A stretch of DNA of 64,000 nucleotides. It comes from CAZCPB01 sp044223975. Lineage in GTDB: Bacteria; Planctomycetota; Phycisphaerae; Phycisphaerales; UBA1924. The position numbers and the translations under genes are program-made. Below, one piece after another: positions 51,146 through 59,101 of this stretch. The stretch spans positions 154,443 to 218,442 of the forward strand of contig JBGALI010000005.1 in assembly GCA_044223975.1 (NCBI GenBank), written 5' to 3'. A model generated the notes under the pieces. That model was not told the DNA's origin, ran no database searches, and worked only from the letters and a program-made list of their open reading frames with translations. How positions within the stretch are numbered: the first letter of the stretch is position 1; every line of letters starts with the position of its first letter.

Positions 51146-51886
51146 TCACTGGCGCGGCCGCGCGGGCGAGCCCAGAATTTCCTTCATCACGCCGTCGAGT
51201 TCGAGCAGGGCCTTGGCGCCGTCGCCGCGGTACGAACTGCCGTGCATGGTCGCGAGGGTTCTTGGGCGCAGCGCGGCAAGCGTCTCGAGCAGGGGGCGCG
51301 TCTTGGCCGAGTAAGGCATGTAGTCCATCAGGGGCCCGAGCTCCAGGTTCTTCATGGCCTGGCGCGTGCGGCCGACGATGTCGGACTCGATGAGGGGCTC
51401 GACATCGCCGTCGTGGTGGAACAGGTCGGAGCACAGGAGCGTGCCCTGGGTCTCTTCGAAGAGCACGCCCGCGTCCCAGCCGTGGGGAAGGTGGGGCGTG
51501 GGCACGTAGCGGAAGCGATTCTTCCCCGTCGAGAACGTTTCGTTGGCGGCGAGCGCGCGCGGGGGCCGGTCGGCGAAGTCGTTGAGGTTCACGATCGCCC
51601 CGATGACGCCGGCCACGGCCTGGGCGCGGGGTGCCGCGGCGAGCCACTGGTTGAGCGAGCCGCACTCGTCGACCTCGAAGTGGCTGTAGCCGATCCAGCG
51701 GAGCTTGGCGGGGTCCATGACGCGGCGCACGGCCTCGAGGACCTCGGGGAACATGCGGCGCATGCCGGTGTGGTACAGCAGCGGCTCGTCGTCGAGCACG
51801 AGGAAGTGGTTGAACTGAAGGTTGATCTCGCGGAAGAGGATGCTGATGCGGTGCACGCCGGGGGCGATCTCGGAAACGACAGCCAT
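51146..51886 (-). CDS. Di-iron metallo-beta-lactamase-fold protein (flavodiiron-like, without flavodoxin domain)
   Basis: A 246-residue ODP-type MBL-fold protein. SHFEVDECGSLNQWL matches the H-x-E-x-D di-iron ligand motif of flavodiiron proteins, followed by THLPHGWD-like (PTPHLPHGWDAGVLFE), LLCSDLFHHDGD and a late ATMHGSSY ligand. No flavodoxin or rubredoxin domain follows, so an oxygen- or NO-reducing role would need a separate electron donor. It is alone on the minus strand; the 220 bases after purB hold no visible gene. Confidence 0.85.
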   Translation of the reverse strand: MAVVSEIAPGVHRISILFREINLQFNHFLVLDDEPLLYHTGMRRMFPEVLEAVRRVMDPAKLRWIGYSHFEVDECGSLNQWLAAAPRAQAVAGVIGAIVNLNDFADRPPRALAANETFSTGKNRFRYVPTPHLPHGWDAGVLFEETQGTLLCSDLFHHDGDVEPLIESDIVGRTRQAMKNLELGPLMDYMPYSAKTRPLLETLAALRPRTLATMHGSSYRGDGAKALLELDGVMKEILGSPARPRQ

Positions 51887-52022
51887 GGCGAGGCCTCCCT
51901 GATTTCGGATGCAGAGTTTAACGCGCCGGTGAGCGGACTGCCGCGGGAGCGCATCGGGGCGGCGGATGGAAGGCGTCGAGGGAAGGCGTCGGTTCTGTGG
52001 ATTGAGCGGTTGTCGTGTTCGG

Positions 52023-52052
52023 GCGCGGCCCGGCGCTTACGCTTCGGGTTCG
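52023..52052 (+). repeat. Solitary REP (REP5) upstream of the HAD phosphatase gene
   Basis: GCGCGGCCCGGCGCTTACGC then TTCGGGTTCG matches the inverted form of the REP family (REP2, REP4). It stands alone, immediately before the ribosome-binding site GGAG of the HAD gene. Confidence 0.8.
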
Positions 52053-52062
52053 TGGAGCACCT

Positions 52063-52743
52063 ATGCGCGGCGTGATCTTCGACATGGACGGCGTTCTGAT
52101 CCTGAGCGCCGAGCATCATTTCCGCGCGTGGCGCGAGACTGCCGCGGCGGACAATATCGAGCTGACGTACGAGTTCTTCACCCACACGTTCGGGCGCACG
52201 AATCCCGACACGATCCGGATGATCTGGGGGCTGAAGGAAGACGGCGGCGCGGCGGTCACGCCGGAGCGTGGCGCGGCGATCGCCGAACGCAAGGAACAGG
52301 CGTTCCGGGAGCAGGTGCGCGGCGGGGTTCCGCTGGCGCCGGGGGCGCGTGAGCTGCTGGTGGGCTTGGCGGAGGCGGGGTTCGTGCTTTCGATCGGAAG
52401 CTCGGCGCCGCGCGAAAACCTCGACCTGATCGTGGACGCGGCGGGGATCCGCGGGTTCTTCGCGTCGATCGTGGACGGCTCGATGGTGACGCGGGGCAAG
52501 CCGGCGCCGGATGTGTTCCTGCTGGCGGCGCACGGGGCACTCGTGCGGCCGGAAGCGTGCATCGTGATCGAGGATGCGCCGGTGGGGATCCAGGCTGCCG
52601 CGGCGGCGGGGATGGTGCCGGTGGGCGTGGCCACGACGCACGCGGAGCCCGAGCTGCGCAAGGCAGGGGCGGCCCACGTCGCGGGCGCGCTGGCGGAGCT
52701 GAACGTCGACGGGCTGCGGCGGATGATCGCCACCGAGCGGTGA
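52063..52743 (+). CDS. HAD-superfamily hydrolase (beta-phosphoglucomutase-like)
   Basis: A 226-residue HAD IA phosphatase/phosphoglucomutase. Motif I FDMDGVLILSAEHH, motif II SIGSSAPREN, motif III RGKPAPDVF and motif IV IVIEDAPVGIQAAAAAGM are all present; the helical cap lies between I and II. The ATG at 52063 follows GGAG. It lies 27 bases before a glycosyltransferase gene, suggesting a two-gene transcript. Whether it is a mutase or a simple phosphatase cannot be told. Confidence 0.9.
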   Translation: MRGVIFDMDGVLILSAEHHFRAWRETAAADNIELTYEFFTHTFGRTNPDTIRMIWGLKEDGGAAVTPERGAAIAERKEQAFREQVRGGVPLAPGARELLVGLAEAGFVLSIGSSAPRENLDLIVDAAGIRGFFASIVDGSMVTRGKPAPDVFLLAAHGALVRPEACIVIEDAPVGIQAAAAAGMVPVGVATTHAEPELRKAGAAHVAGALAELNVDGLRRMIATER

Positions 52744-52770
52744 CGAAGGATTTGGCCGAGGGAGCCAGGC

Positions 52771-53907
52771 ATGCCGCAACGAATACTGGTTCTTTCCGCG
52801 TCCGTGGGCGCCGGTCATATCTGTGCGGCGCAGGCGATGGAGCTCGCTCTCAAGGCCGCGTCGCCGGGCGCGACTATTCGGAACGTCGATGTGCTGACGC
52901 TCACCGGCGCGGTCTTCCGGCGCGTGTACGCCAAGGCGTACCTGGACCTGGTGAACCGGGCCCCGCACTTGCTCGGGTACATCTACGACCTGACGGACGC
53001 GGCGCGCAAGACGGGCAAGCACCGCGACCGGCTGCACGCGCTGGGGCAGCGGGTGAACCTGAGCAAGGTCATCGAACTCTTGGGGAGCGAGCCGTGGGAC
53101 ATGGTGGTGAACACCCACTTCCTGCCCGCGGACATCATCGCGACGCTGCACCGCAGGCGCAAGCCGGCGCCGCGCCAGGTGACGGTGGTGACGGACTTTG
53201 ATGCGCACGGGTTCTGGGTGAACCAGCCGTGCGAGCGGTACTTTGTCGCGACGGAGGAGGCGGCGCTGTCGCTGAGCCACTGGGGCGTGGCGCGGGGGGA
53301 TGTCGAGGTTACGGGGATCCCGATTCATCCTGTGTTCAACGAGGCCATGACACGAGAGGCCTGCCGCGGCAAGCACGGGATCGCGACGGACCGGCCGGTC
53401 GTGCTGCTCCTGGCCGGCGGGTTCGGGGTGGGTCCGATCGAGCGGATGCTCGAGGAGATCCTGCGGGTGGAGCGGCCGCTTTCGGTGGTGGCGATCGCGG
53501 GGAAGAACGAGGCGCTGCGGTCGCGCTTGGCCAAGGCGGTGGTGCCGAAGCAGCACCGTGTCCACGCGGTGGGGTTCACGACGGAGATCGACGAGTTCAT
53601 GCGGGCGGCGGACCTCGTGGTGACCAAGCCCGGTGGGCTGACGACGTCAGAAGTGCTGGCGTGCGGCGCGGCCATGGCGATCGTAAACCCGATCCCGGGG
53701 CAGGAGAGCCGCAACAGCGACTATCTGCTCGAGCACGGCGCGGCAATCAAGATCAACAGCCTCGCGAGCCTGGCGTACAAGCTGGGAGGGTTGTTGGCCG
53801 ATGGGGGCCGGATCGAGCGGCTGCGCGCGAGCGCCAGAGCCCTCGGGCACCCGGGCGCCGCGGCGGACATCGCGGGGCGGGTGCTGGGGATGGTGAGCGC
53901 GAAATAG
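52771..53907 (+). CDS. MGDG synthase / processive diacylglycerol glucosyltransferase-like enzyme (GT28)
   Basis: A 378-residue GT-B glycosyltransferase predicted to add sugars to diacylglycerol at the membrane. The N-terminal ILVLSASVGAGHICAAQAME and VVNTHFLPADIIATLHRR match the MGDG-synthase N-domain; VTVVTDFDAHGFWVNQPCER and GIPIHPVF follow; the C-domain has KPGGLTTSEVLACGAAM and PIPGQESRNSDYLLEHGAA. GAGGGAG precedes the ATG. It probably makes glycolipids for the cell membrane. Confidence 0.9.
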   Translation: MPQRILVLSASVGAGHICAAQAMELALKAASPGATIRNVDVLTLTGAVFRRVYAKAYLDLVNRAPHLLGYIYDLTDAARKTGKHRDRLHALGQRVNLSKVIELLGSEPWDMVVNTHFLPADIIATLHRRRKPAPRQVTVVTDFDAHGFWVNQPCERYFVATEEAALSLSHWGVARGDVEVTGIPIHPVFNEAMTREACRGKHGIATDRPVVLLLAGGFGVGPIERMLEEILRVERPLSVVAIAGKNEALRSRLAKAVVPKQHRVHAVGFTTEIDEFMRAADLVVTKPGGLTTSEVLACGAAMAIVNPIPGQESRNSDYLLEHGAAIKINSLASLAYKLGGLLADGGRIERLRASARALGHPGAAADIAGRVLGMVSAK

Positions 53908-54177
53908 GGCTGGTATGGAGCGGGAAAGCCCCGGGTTTGACGCCTGCCCGCGGCGCCATGGCCCCCTATCCTTTGCCCCGCCGGTTGACGGGAGCGGGCG
54001 GTTCGGGGACACTCCCCGCCCGGGGTGTGCAACCCCGGGAGGGCTCTCGGCGTAAGGCCTTGGGTAGGGGCCGGGTCGCGACGGGTGGTCGCGGCCAGCG
54101 ACGAGCGGCGCCCCGCTCCACGGTGGTCGAGTCGGTGCATCGGCGCCCGCGAGAATCGGGCCCACGGAGTTTCATCA

Positions 54178-55584
54178 ATGGCCGGTCGAAGCGGAACGAG
54201 CGTCGGGGTGGGCGTCACGATCACGATCCTGGGTGTGCTCTCGCTCGCCCTGTTCGTTCTCGCGGCGGTGTTCTACGGCAAGTACAACAAGGCCCGCGGC
54301 GAGCTGACGTCGTACCAGACCGAGAATGACCAGTACATCAAGTCCGCCGAGCGGCAGAACGACGGCGTTCGCGCCGTGGTGCAGCTGGCGCAGAAGTCCG
54401 GCAACCGGTCGGTGGTCGGGTATCTCTCGGACAACTACCGCGCGGTGATGCAGGCCGTCACGGGCGGCTCGGGCGAGACGCTCGAAGGCCTGCGCACCAA
54501 GATCGCCACGCGCCTGGGCATGCCCGCCGACCAGGTGGGGAGCGCCCCTCCGCTGCTGGATGTCATCGCCGATCGCGATTCGAAGATCGAGGGATTGAAC
54601 AAGCAGCTCAGCGCGGCCGAGTCCGGCCGCAAGACGGCGCTGGCGGATCTCCTGAACGAGACCGCCCGCGTCAAGAGCATCGAGGACGAGCACACCAAGA
54701 CGATCGCGGCACTCAACGCGGAGATCGGCAAGTACAAGGACGAGGTCGAGCAGTACCGCCAGGGGACCGACTCGGCCCGGGCCAAGATGGACACGGACCT
54801 GGCCAAGCGCAGCGGCGATTTCCAGACCCGCGAGGACGAGCTGCTCGCCAAGATCGCCAAGCTGCAGGAGGACGTGCTCGTCATGACGGCGATCATCCAG
54901 GAGCTGCGCGGCAAGGCGACGGGGAACATCCTCAAGCCGACCGATGAGTACGCCCTGGTCGACGGCACGGTGGTGGGCATGTCCGGCGGCAACAACGCGG
55001 TGATCAGCGTGGGCGCCCGCCAGAAGGTGCAGCTGGGGATGACGTTCGCGGTCTACACCGATGCCGCGAGCGTGAAGCCCGACAAGAACGGGGACTACCC
55101 GCCCGGCAAGGCGATGCTCGAGGTGATCAACGTCGGCGACACCAGCTCGACCTGCCGCATCAAGAACGAGACCAAGGGCAACCCCGTCGTGAACGGCGAC
55201 GTGATCGTGAACCCGCTGTTTGACCCCAAGAAGGTGTACACGTTCCTGCTCTACGGCAACTTCGACGCCAACGGCGACGGCGTGGCGACACCCGGCGAGA
55301 AGGCCGACCTGCAGGCGATCATCGAGAGCTGGGGCGGGCGCGTGACGGACGAGCTGGGCGGGAACGTCGATTTCCTGGTGCTGGGCGAGCGCCCGGCCCT
55401 GCCGCCGCGTCCGAGCGCCGATGCGCCGGTCGAGATCCTGCAGGAGTACATCCGCCTCAGCCGCGCCATCGACCGGTACGAGACGCTGTACAAGCAGTCG
55501 ATCTCGACGGGCCTGCCGCTCCTGAACGAGAACCGCCTGTACACGCTGCTGGGGCGCGGGCGCCTGCGGACGGCGGGGCGGTGA
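54178..55584 (+). CDS. Single-TM coiled-coil protein with C-terminal BRCT-like domain
   Basis: A 468-residue protein with an N-terminal membrane helix (VGVTITILGVLSLALFVLAA), a long helical coiled-coil (about 100-255; ADRDSKIEGLNKQLSAAESG, VEQYRQGTDSARAKMDTDL), a beta-rich middle (about 270-350; DGTVVGMSGGNNAVISVGAR, LGMTFAVYTDAASV) and a C-terminal segment KVYTFLLYGNFDANGDGVAT followed by IIESWGGRVTDELGGNVDFLVLG, which resembles a BRCT domain (the WGG and VDFLV elements). GGAG precedes the ATG. BRCT domains usually act in DNA repair in the cytoplasm; anchoring to a membrane is unusual. No family recognised. Confidence 0.75.
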   Translation: MAGRSGTSVGVGVTITILGVLSLALFVLAAVFYGKYNKARGELTSYQTENDQYIKSAERQNDGVRAVVQLAQKSGNRSVVGYLSDNYRAVMQAVTGGSGETLEGLRTKIATRLGMPADQVGSAPPLLDVIADRDSKIEGLNKQLSAAESGRKTALADLLNETARVKSIEDEHTKTIAALNAEIGKYKDEVEQYRQGTDSARAKMDTDLAKRSGDFQTREDELLAKIAKLQEDVLVMTAIIQELRGKATGNILKPTDEYALVDGTVVGMSGGNNAVISVGARQKVQLGMTFAVYTDAASVKPDKNGDYPPGKAMLEVINVGDTSSTCRIKNETKGNPVVNGDVIVNPLFDPKKVYTFLLYGNFDANGDGVATPGEKADLQAIIESWGGRVTDELGGNVDFLVLGERPALPPRPSADAPVEILQEYIRLSRAIDRYETLYKQSISTGLPLLNENRLYTLLGRGRLRTAGR

Positions 55585-55629
55585 TCGCGAGCGTCGTCAA
55601 CGGTAATCGTTGACCGCGGCGCCCGAGCC

Positions 55630-56808
55630 ATGGCCAAACGGAAGCGAAAGCTCCCGCAACCGATCGCGACCGCGGCGGCCGTGGCCCTGCGCGTGGCGAT
55701 GTCGGCGCCGATCGTGGCGGGCTCGTGGGCGGCGGTGACGTTCGCGGAGGGATTCGGCCGCTGGTTCGGGGGGCTGTCGTTCAACCGAAAGCGCTTCGGG
55801 CGGGCGCTCGAGCACCTGCGGATCGCGTTCCCGGAGTGGGACGAGCGAAAGATCGTCGAGTGCGCAGAGTCGTCGTACGGGCACCTCTTCCGGCTGGCGG
55901 TCGAGCTGGTGTACACGCCGCGCCTGTTCACCGAGGACAACTGGAACCACCACCTCGAGATCGGCGGGGTCGCGGCGGGCAAGTACTCCGAGGATGCGCG
56001 CCGCGCGATCGCCGAGGCGCGCCTGCCGACCATCCGCAACGCCTCGCCGCTGGGGCACGTCGGGCCCGGGCTGGAGGTGCTGCTGCAGGGCCGGCCGTGC
56101 ATCATGATCACCGGGCACTGCGGCAACTGGGAAGTGCTGGGCTACGCGCTGGCGGTGCTGGGCTTTTCGATGCACGCGCTGTACCGGCCGCTGGACAACA
56201 AGGCGCTGGACCGCTGGGTGCGCGGGCAGCGCGAGCGGGCGGGGCTGATGCTGCTGGACAAGTTCGGGGCGATCCACAAGCTGCCGGGCCTGATGGAGCG
56301 CAAGTCGACCGTGGCGTTCGTGGCCGACCAGAACGCGGGGGACCGCGGGCTTTTCGTGCCATATTTCGGGCGCCTGGCCTCGACGTACAAATCGATCGGG
56401 CTTCTGGCGATGCGGTACGACGCGCCGCTGGTGGTCGGGATGGGGCTCCGGGTTCCCGGCCCGGAGGGGGGCTACCGGTCGGGGGGCATCCGGCACCACG
56501 TGTACGTGGCCGACGTCATCGAGCCACGGGATTGGAAGGACCAGCCCGACCCGCTCTTTTACCTGACGGCGCGTTATCGGTGGGCCCTGCAGAAGATGGT
56601 TCGCACGGCGCCGGAACAATACCTCTGGATGCATCGCATCTGGAAGAGCAGGCCGCGGCACGAACGGGACGGAAAGCCGGTTCCCCGGGCCCTGGCGGAG
56701 AAGATCCGTTCCTTGCCGTGGCTGAGCGCGGACGAGGCGGAAGCGATCATCGAGCGGAGCAATCGCGAGGCGGCGGACAAGAAGCAGATGATGGAGGTGA
56801 GTGGGTGA
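55630..56808 (+). CDS. Lysophospholipid / lipid A acyltransferase (LpxL/HtrB family)
   Basis: A 392-residue inner-membrane acyltransferase. GHCGNWEVLGYALAVLG gives the H-x4-E catalytic motif; ADQNAGDRGLFVPYFGRLAS and APEQYLWMHRIWKSRP are family hallmarks. The N-terminal hydrophobic segment is a likely membrane anchor. It implies lipid A or related acylated lipid synthesis. The gene ends in EVSG inside an ATGGAGGTG minisatellite. Confidence 0.92.
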   Translation: MAKRKRKLPQPIATAAAVALRVAMSAPIVAGSWAAVTFAEGFGRWFGGLSFNRKRFGRALEHLRIAFPEWDERKIVECAESSYGHLFRLAVELVYTPRLFTEDNWNHHLEIGGVAAGKYSEDARRAIAEARLPTIRNASPLGHVGPGLEVLLQGRPCIMITGHCGNWEVLGYALAVLGFSMHALYRPLDNKALDRWVRGQRERAGLMLLDKFGAIHKLPGLMERKSTVAFVADQNAGDRGLFVPYFGRLASTYKSIGLLAMRYDAPLVVGMGLRVPGPEGGYRSGGIRHHVYVADVIEPRDWKDQPDPLFYLTARYRWALQKMVRTAPEQYLWMHRIWKSRPRHERDGKPVPRALAEKIRSLPWLSADEAEAIIERSNREAADKKQMMEVSG

Positions 56809-56900
56809 TGGAGGTGATGAAGGTGACAAGGCGATCCGTCAAAGCGGGTAATTCGTCCACCTCCATCACCTCCATCACCTCCATCACCTCCATCACCTCC
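56788..56900. repeat. Inverted ATGGAGGTG / CACCTCCAT minisatellite
   Basis: 56788-56826 repeats GATGGAGGTGA-like units, beginning inside the last codons of the lpxL-like gene. 56857-56900 repeats CACCTCCAT almost perfectly (five times). The two arms are complementary and could form a long hairpin just before the response regulator gene. Confidence 0.8.
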
Positions 56901-56929
56901 AGCCTGCTCCTGCAACCAAGGAACCATCC

Positions 56930-57367
56930 ATGAACGCCGAGCAACCCACGACCACCGACGACGGGCCCGAAACCGAGGGGCGGCTGGAGGATGTGCGCGT
57001 GCTGATCGTGGACGACGATCGCGACGTGCTCGAGTCGATCGAGGCGGCTTTCCAGAGCGAGGGGGCGTTGACGCAGGTGGTGCAGGACGGCAACGAGGCG
57101 GTGAAGGTGTGCCTCGAGGACCCGCCGGACCTGGTGATTTTGGACATGATGCTGCCGCGACGCTCGGGGTTTTTGGTGCTGGAGAAGATCAAGGGGCGCG
57201 AGGACAGCCCGATGGTGATCATGGTGACGGCCAACGAGGGGAAGCGCCACCAGGCGTACGCCGAGTCGCTGGGGGTGGACGGGTACATGCTCAAGCCTGT
57301 GCCGCTGGGCAAGCTCCTGGATGCGGCGGTCGACCTGCTGGATGACGAAGGTGACGAGGCGGCGTGA
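56930..57367 (+). CDS. Response regulator receiver protein
   Basis: A 145-residue stand-alone REC domain. VRVLIVDDDRDVLESIEA carries the acidic pocket, LVILDMMLPRRSG the phosphoacceptor Asp, VIMVTANEG the Thr and GYMLKPVPLGKLLDAA the conserved Lys. No output domain is present, so it should act by protein contact, for example in phosphorelay or motility control. No histidine kinase is nearby. Confidence 0.93.
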   Translation: MNAEQPTTTDDGPETEGRLEDVRVLIVDDDRDVLESIEAAFQSEGALTQVVQDGNEAVKVCLEDPPDLVILDMMLPRRSGFLVLEKIKGREDSPMVIMVTANEGKRHQAYAESLGVDGYMLKPVPLGKLLDAAVDLLDDEGDEAA

Positions 57368-57422
57368 GGCGTGCCGGTCGCGCGGCGCGGTATGCTGTCG
57401 CGACGCACCCCGGGTCTGCCCC

Positions 57423-57746
57423 ATGGCCAAACGCCGCCAGCTTGCCCTGATGTCCGCCACGCCGAGCAAGGGGGGCGCTGCGCCGTCCCTGGGCTCGTTC
57501 CGGCGCGTCAAGGAGCAGCTGGCCAACTTCAATACCGCGCCCGACGGCGCGCCCAGCGGGCAGATGGGAACGCACCGGCTCTACGGGCCGGGCATGGTGG
57601 TGGATGTGCCGGCGAGCCAGGACGAGATCAACCAGGCGCTGGTGACCATCGTGGAAGAGGACATCGCGTGGCCGGTGCTTTCCAAGCTGTGCAAGGCCCT
57701 GCAATGGAAGATGGTTGATCTTGAGTCGGGTCGGTCGTTCGGATAG
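57423..57746 (+). CDS. Hypothetical small protein
   Basis: A 107-residue protein without a membrane segment, starting MAKRRQLALMSATPSKGG. A basic N-terminus is followed by MGTHRLYGPGMVVDVPASQDE and a helical end (VTIVEEDIAWPVLSKLCKAL). It lies 55 bases after the response regulator and 47 before the pseudopilin. No family recognised; steady coding character supports it. Confidence 0.65.
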   Translation: MAKRRQLALMSATPSKGGAAPSLGSFRRVKEQLANFNTAPDGAPSGQMGTHRLYGPGMVVDVPASQDEINQALVTIVEEDIAWPVLSKLCKALQWKMVDLESGRSFG

Positions 57747-57793
57747 GCTCGCCGTGAGCGGGCGCAATCCCGCGTTATAGGGTGGGCCATTCC

Positions 57794-58672
57794 ATGCCGC
57801 GTCGGGCGTTCACACTCATCGAGTTGCTGGTGGTCATCGCGATCATCGCGATCCTGGTCGCCATGCTCCTGCCCTCCCTGAGCAAGTCCAAGGAGGCGGC
57901 GCGGACGACGGTCTGCCTGTCGCAACTCCGCCAGCTGGGCGCGGGGTGGGACATGTACGCCGACGCGAACAAGGACGTGATGGTGCCGGGGCGGGCGCCC
58001 AAGCTTTCGGGCGCGGCAAACCTGTACGAGATCGGGAACGGAATCAAGACCCGTCCCTCGTGGCTGGCGCGCCTCGGGCAGTACGTGGGCATTTATGGTT
58101 TCGGCGAGCCGAGCCAGACCGACGGGCGCCAGGATTACGTGAACCGGCTCTACCAGTGCCCGGTGGTGGCCGACTGGAACGACGAGCGCAACCACTGTTA
58201 CGGGTACAACTACCTGTTCCTGGGCAACTCGCGCCAGACGCCCTCGGGCAAGTCGTACAACTACCCCGTGCGGCGCAGCCGCGTGACCACGGCGTCGGGC
58301 ACCGTGATGTGCGGCGACGGCCTCGGCACCGCGGCCTCGTTTGCGGAGGCCGATCGCCACGCGTACACCAACAACGGCGACGACGTGAACGCGTACTGCA
58401 ACGAGGGTTTCAACCTCGACCCGCCGCGCCTCACCGCCGTCAGCGACCGGTGCTCGGCCCCGCTGCGGTCCGGGCCGCACGCGCGCCACGCCAAGCGTGC
58501 CAACTTCCTGTTCACGGACAACCACGGCAAAACCGTGCTCCCCGAGGACATGGGCTACGTGTACAAGGGCGAGGCCGTGCAGGATTCGACCAACGGCCAG
58601 CAGACCGCGACCAACGCGTTCTTCAGCGGCACGGGCGTTGACGATGATCCGCCGCCGATCCCGGCGAACTGA
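57794..58672 (+). CDS. Type II secretion / pseudopilin-like prepilin (planctomycete DUF1559-like)
   Basis: A 292-residue prepilin. The class III leader ends PRRAFTLIELLVVIAIIAIL: cleavage is expected before the Phe, with the Glu at mature position 5. The C-terminal RHAKRANFLFTDNHG fits the H-X9-D(G) motif of the large planctomycete pseudopilin family, many copies of which occur per genome. The middle is rich in Tyr, Asn and Asp with several Cys (YQCPVV, DRCSAPL). Start at ATG 57794 after AGGGTGGG. Confidence 0.92.
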   Translation: MPRRAFTLIELLVVIAIIAILVAMLLPSLSKSKEAARTTVCLSQLRQLGAGWDMYADANKDVMVPGRAPKLSGAANLYEIGNGIKTRPSWLARLGQYVGIYGFGEPSQTDGRQDYVNRLYQCPVVADWNDERNHCYGYNYLFLGNSRQTPSGKSYNYPVRRSRVTTASGTVMCGDGLGTAASFAEADRHAYTNNGDDVNAYCNEGFNLDPPRLTAVSDRCSAPLRSGPHARHAKRANFLFTDNHGKTVLPEDMGYVYKGEAVQDSTNGQQTATNAFFSGTGVDDDPPPIPAN

Positions 58673-58735
58673 CCCTTCCGTCCTGGCTGCGCCGATTGCC
58701 CGCCGCCCGGGGTGTTGGCGCGCCAAGAATCACCC

Positions 58736-59035
58736 ATGCCGACGTACGTCTACGAGATCCTCGACAAGTCCGGCAAGGGCTCCGGGAAGTACTTTGAGAT
58801 CGTCCAGTCCATCAAGGACGACGCGCTGGCCAAGCACCCCGAGACCGGAGCGCCCGTGCGCCGCGTGCCGCAGGCGCCGGCCATCGCGGGCAAGTGGTCG
58901 GACATGAAGGGCAAGAGCGCCCTGTCGAACTCCAACCTCGAGCGCATGGGCTTCACGAAGTACGAGCGCAAGGGCAAGGGCTACATGGAGCGCGTGGCCG
59001 GCAAGGAAGGGCCCAAGAGCATCTCGGCGGATTGA
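58736..59035 (+). CDS. Cysteine-less FmdB-like small protein
   Basis: A 99-residue protein that begins MPTYVYEILDKSG, like FmdB/CxxC-CxxC zinc ribbons (usually MPTYEYRCEKCG), and continues KYFEIVQSIKDDALAKHPET and APVRRVPQAPAI. All four zinc-binding Cys positions appear to be replaced; the C-terminal half is Lys/Gly-rich. The family relation is suggested only by the first 50 residues. Confidence 0.75.
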   Translation: MPTYVYEILDKSGKGSGKYFEIVQSIKDDALAKHPETGAPVRRVPQAPAIAGKWSDMKGKSALSNSNLERMGFTKYERKGKGYMERVAGKEGPKSISAD

Positions 59036-59101
59036 GGACGACGGGGTGATCGGGCCAGCGTGTCCGCGCTCGCCGGGCTCTTTGAGTTGGGCGCGAGCGC
59101 A

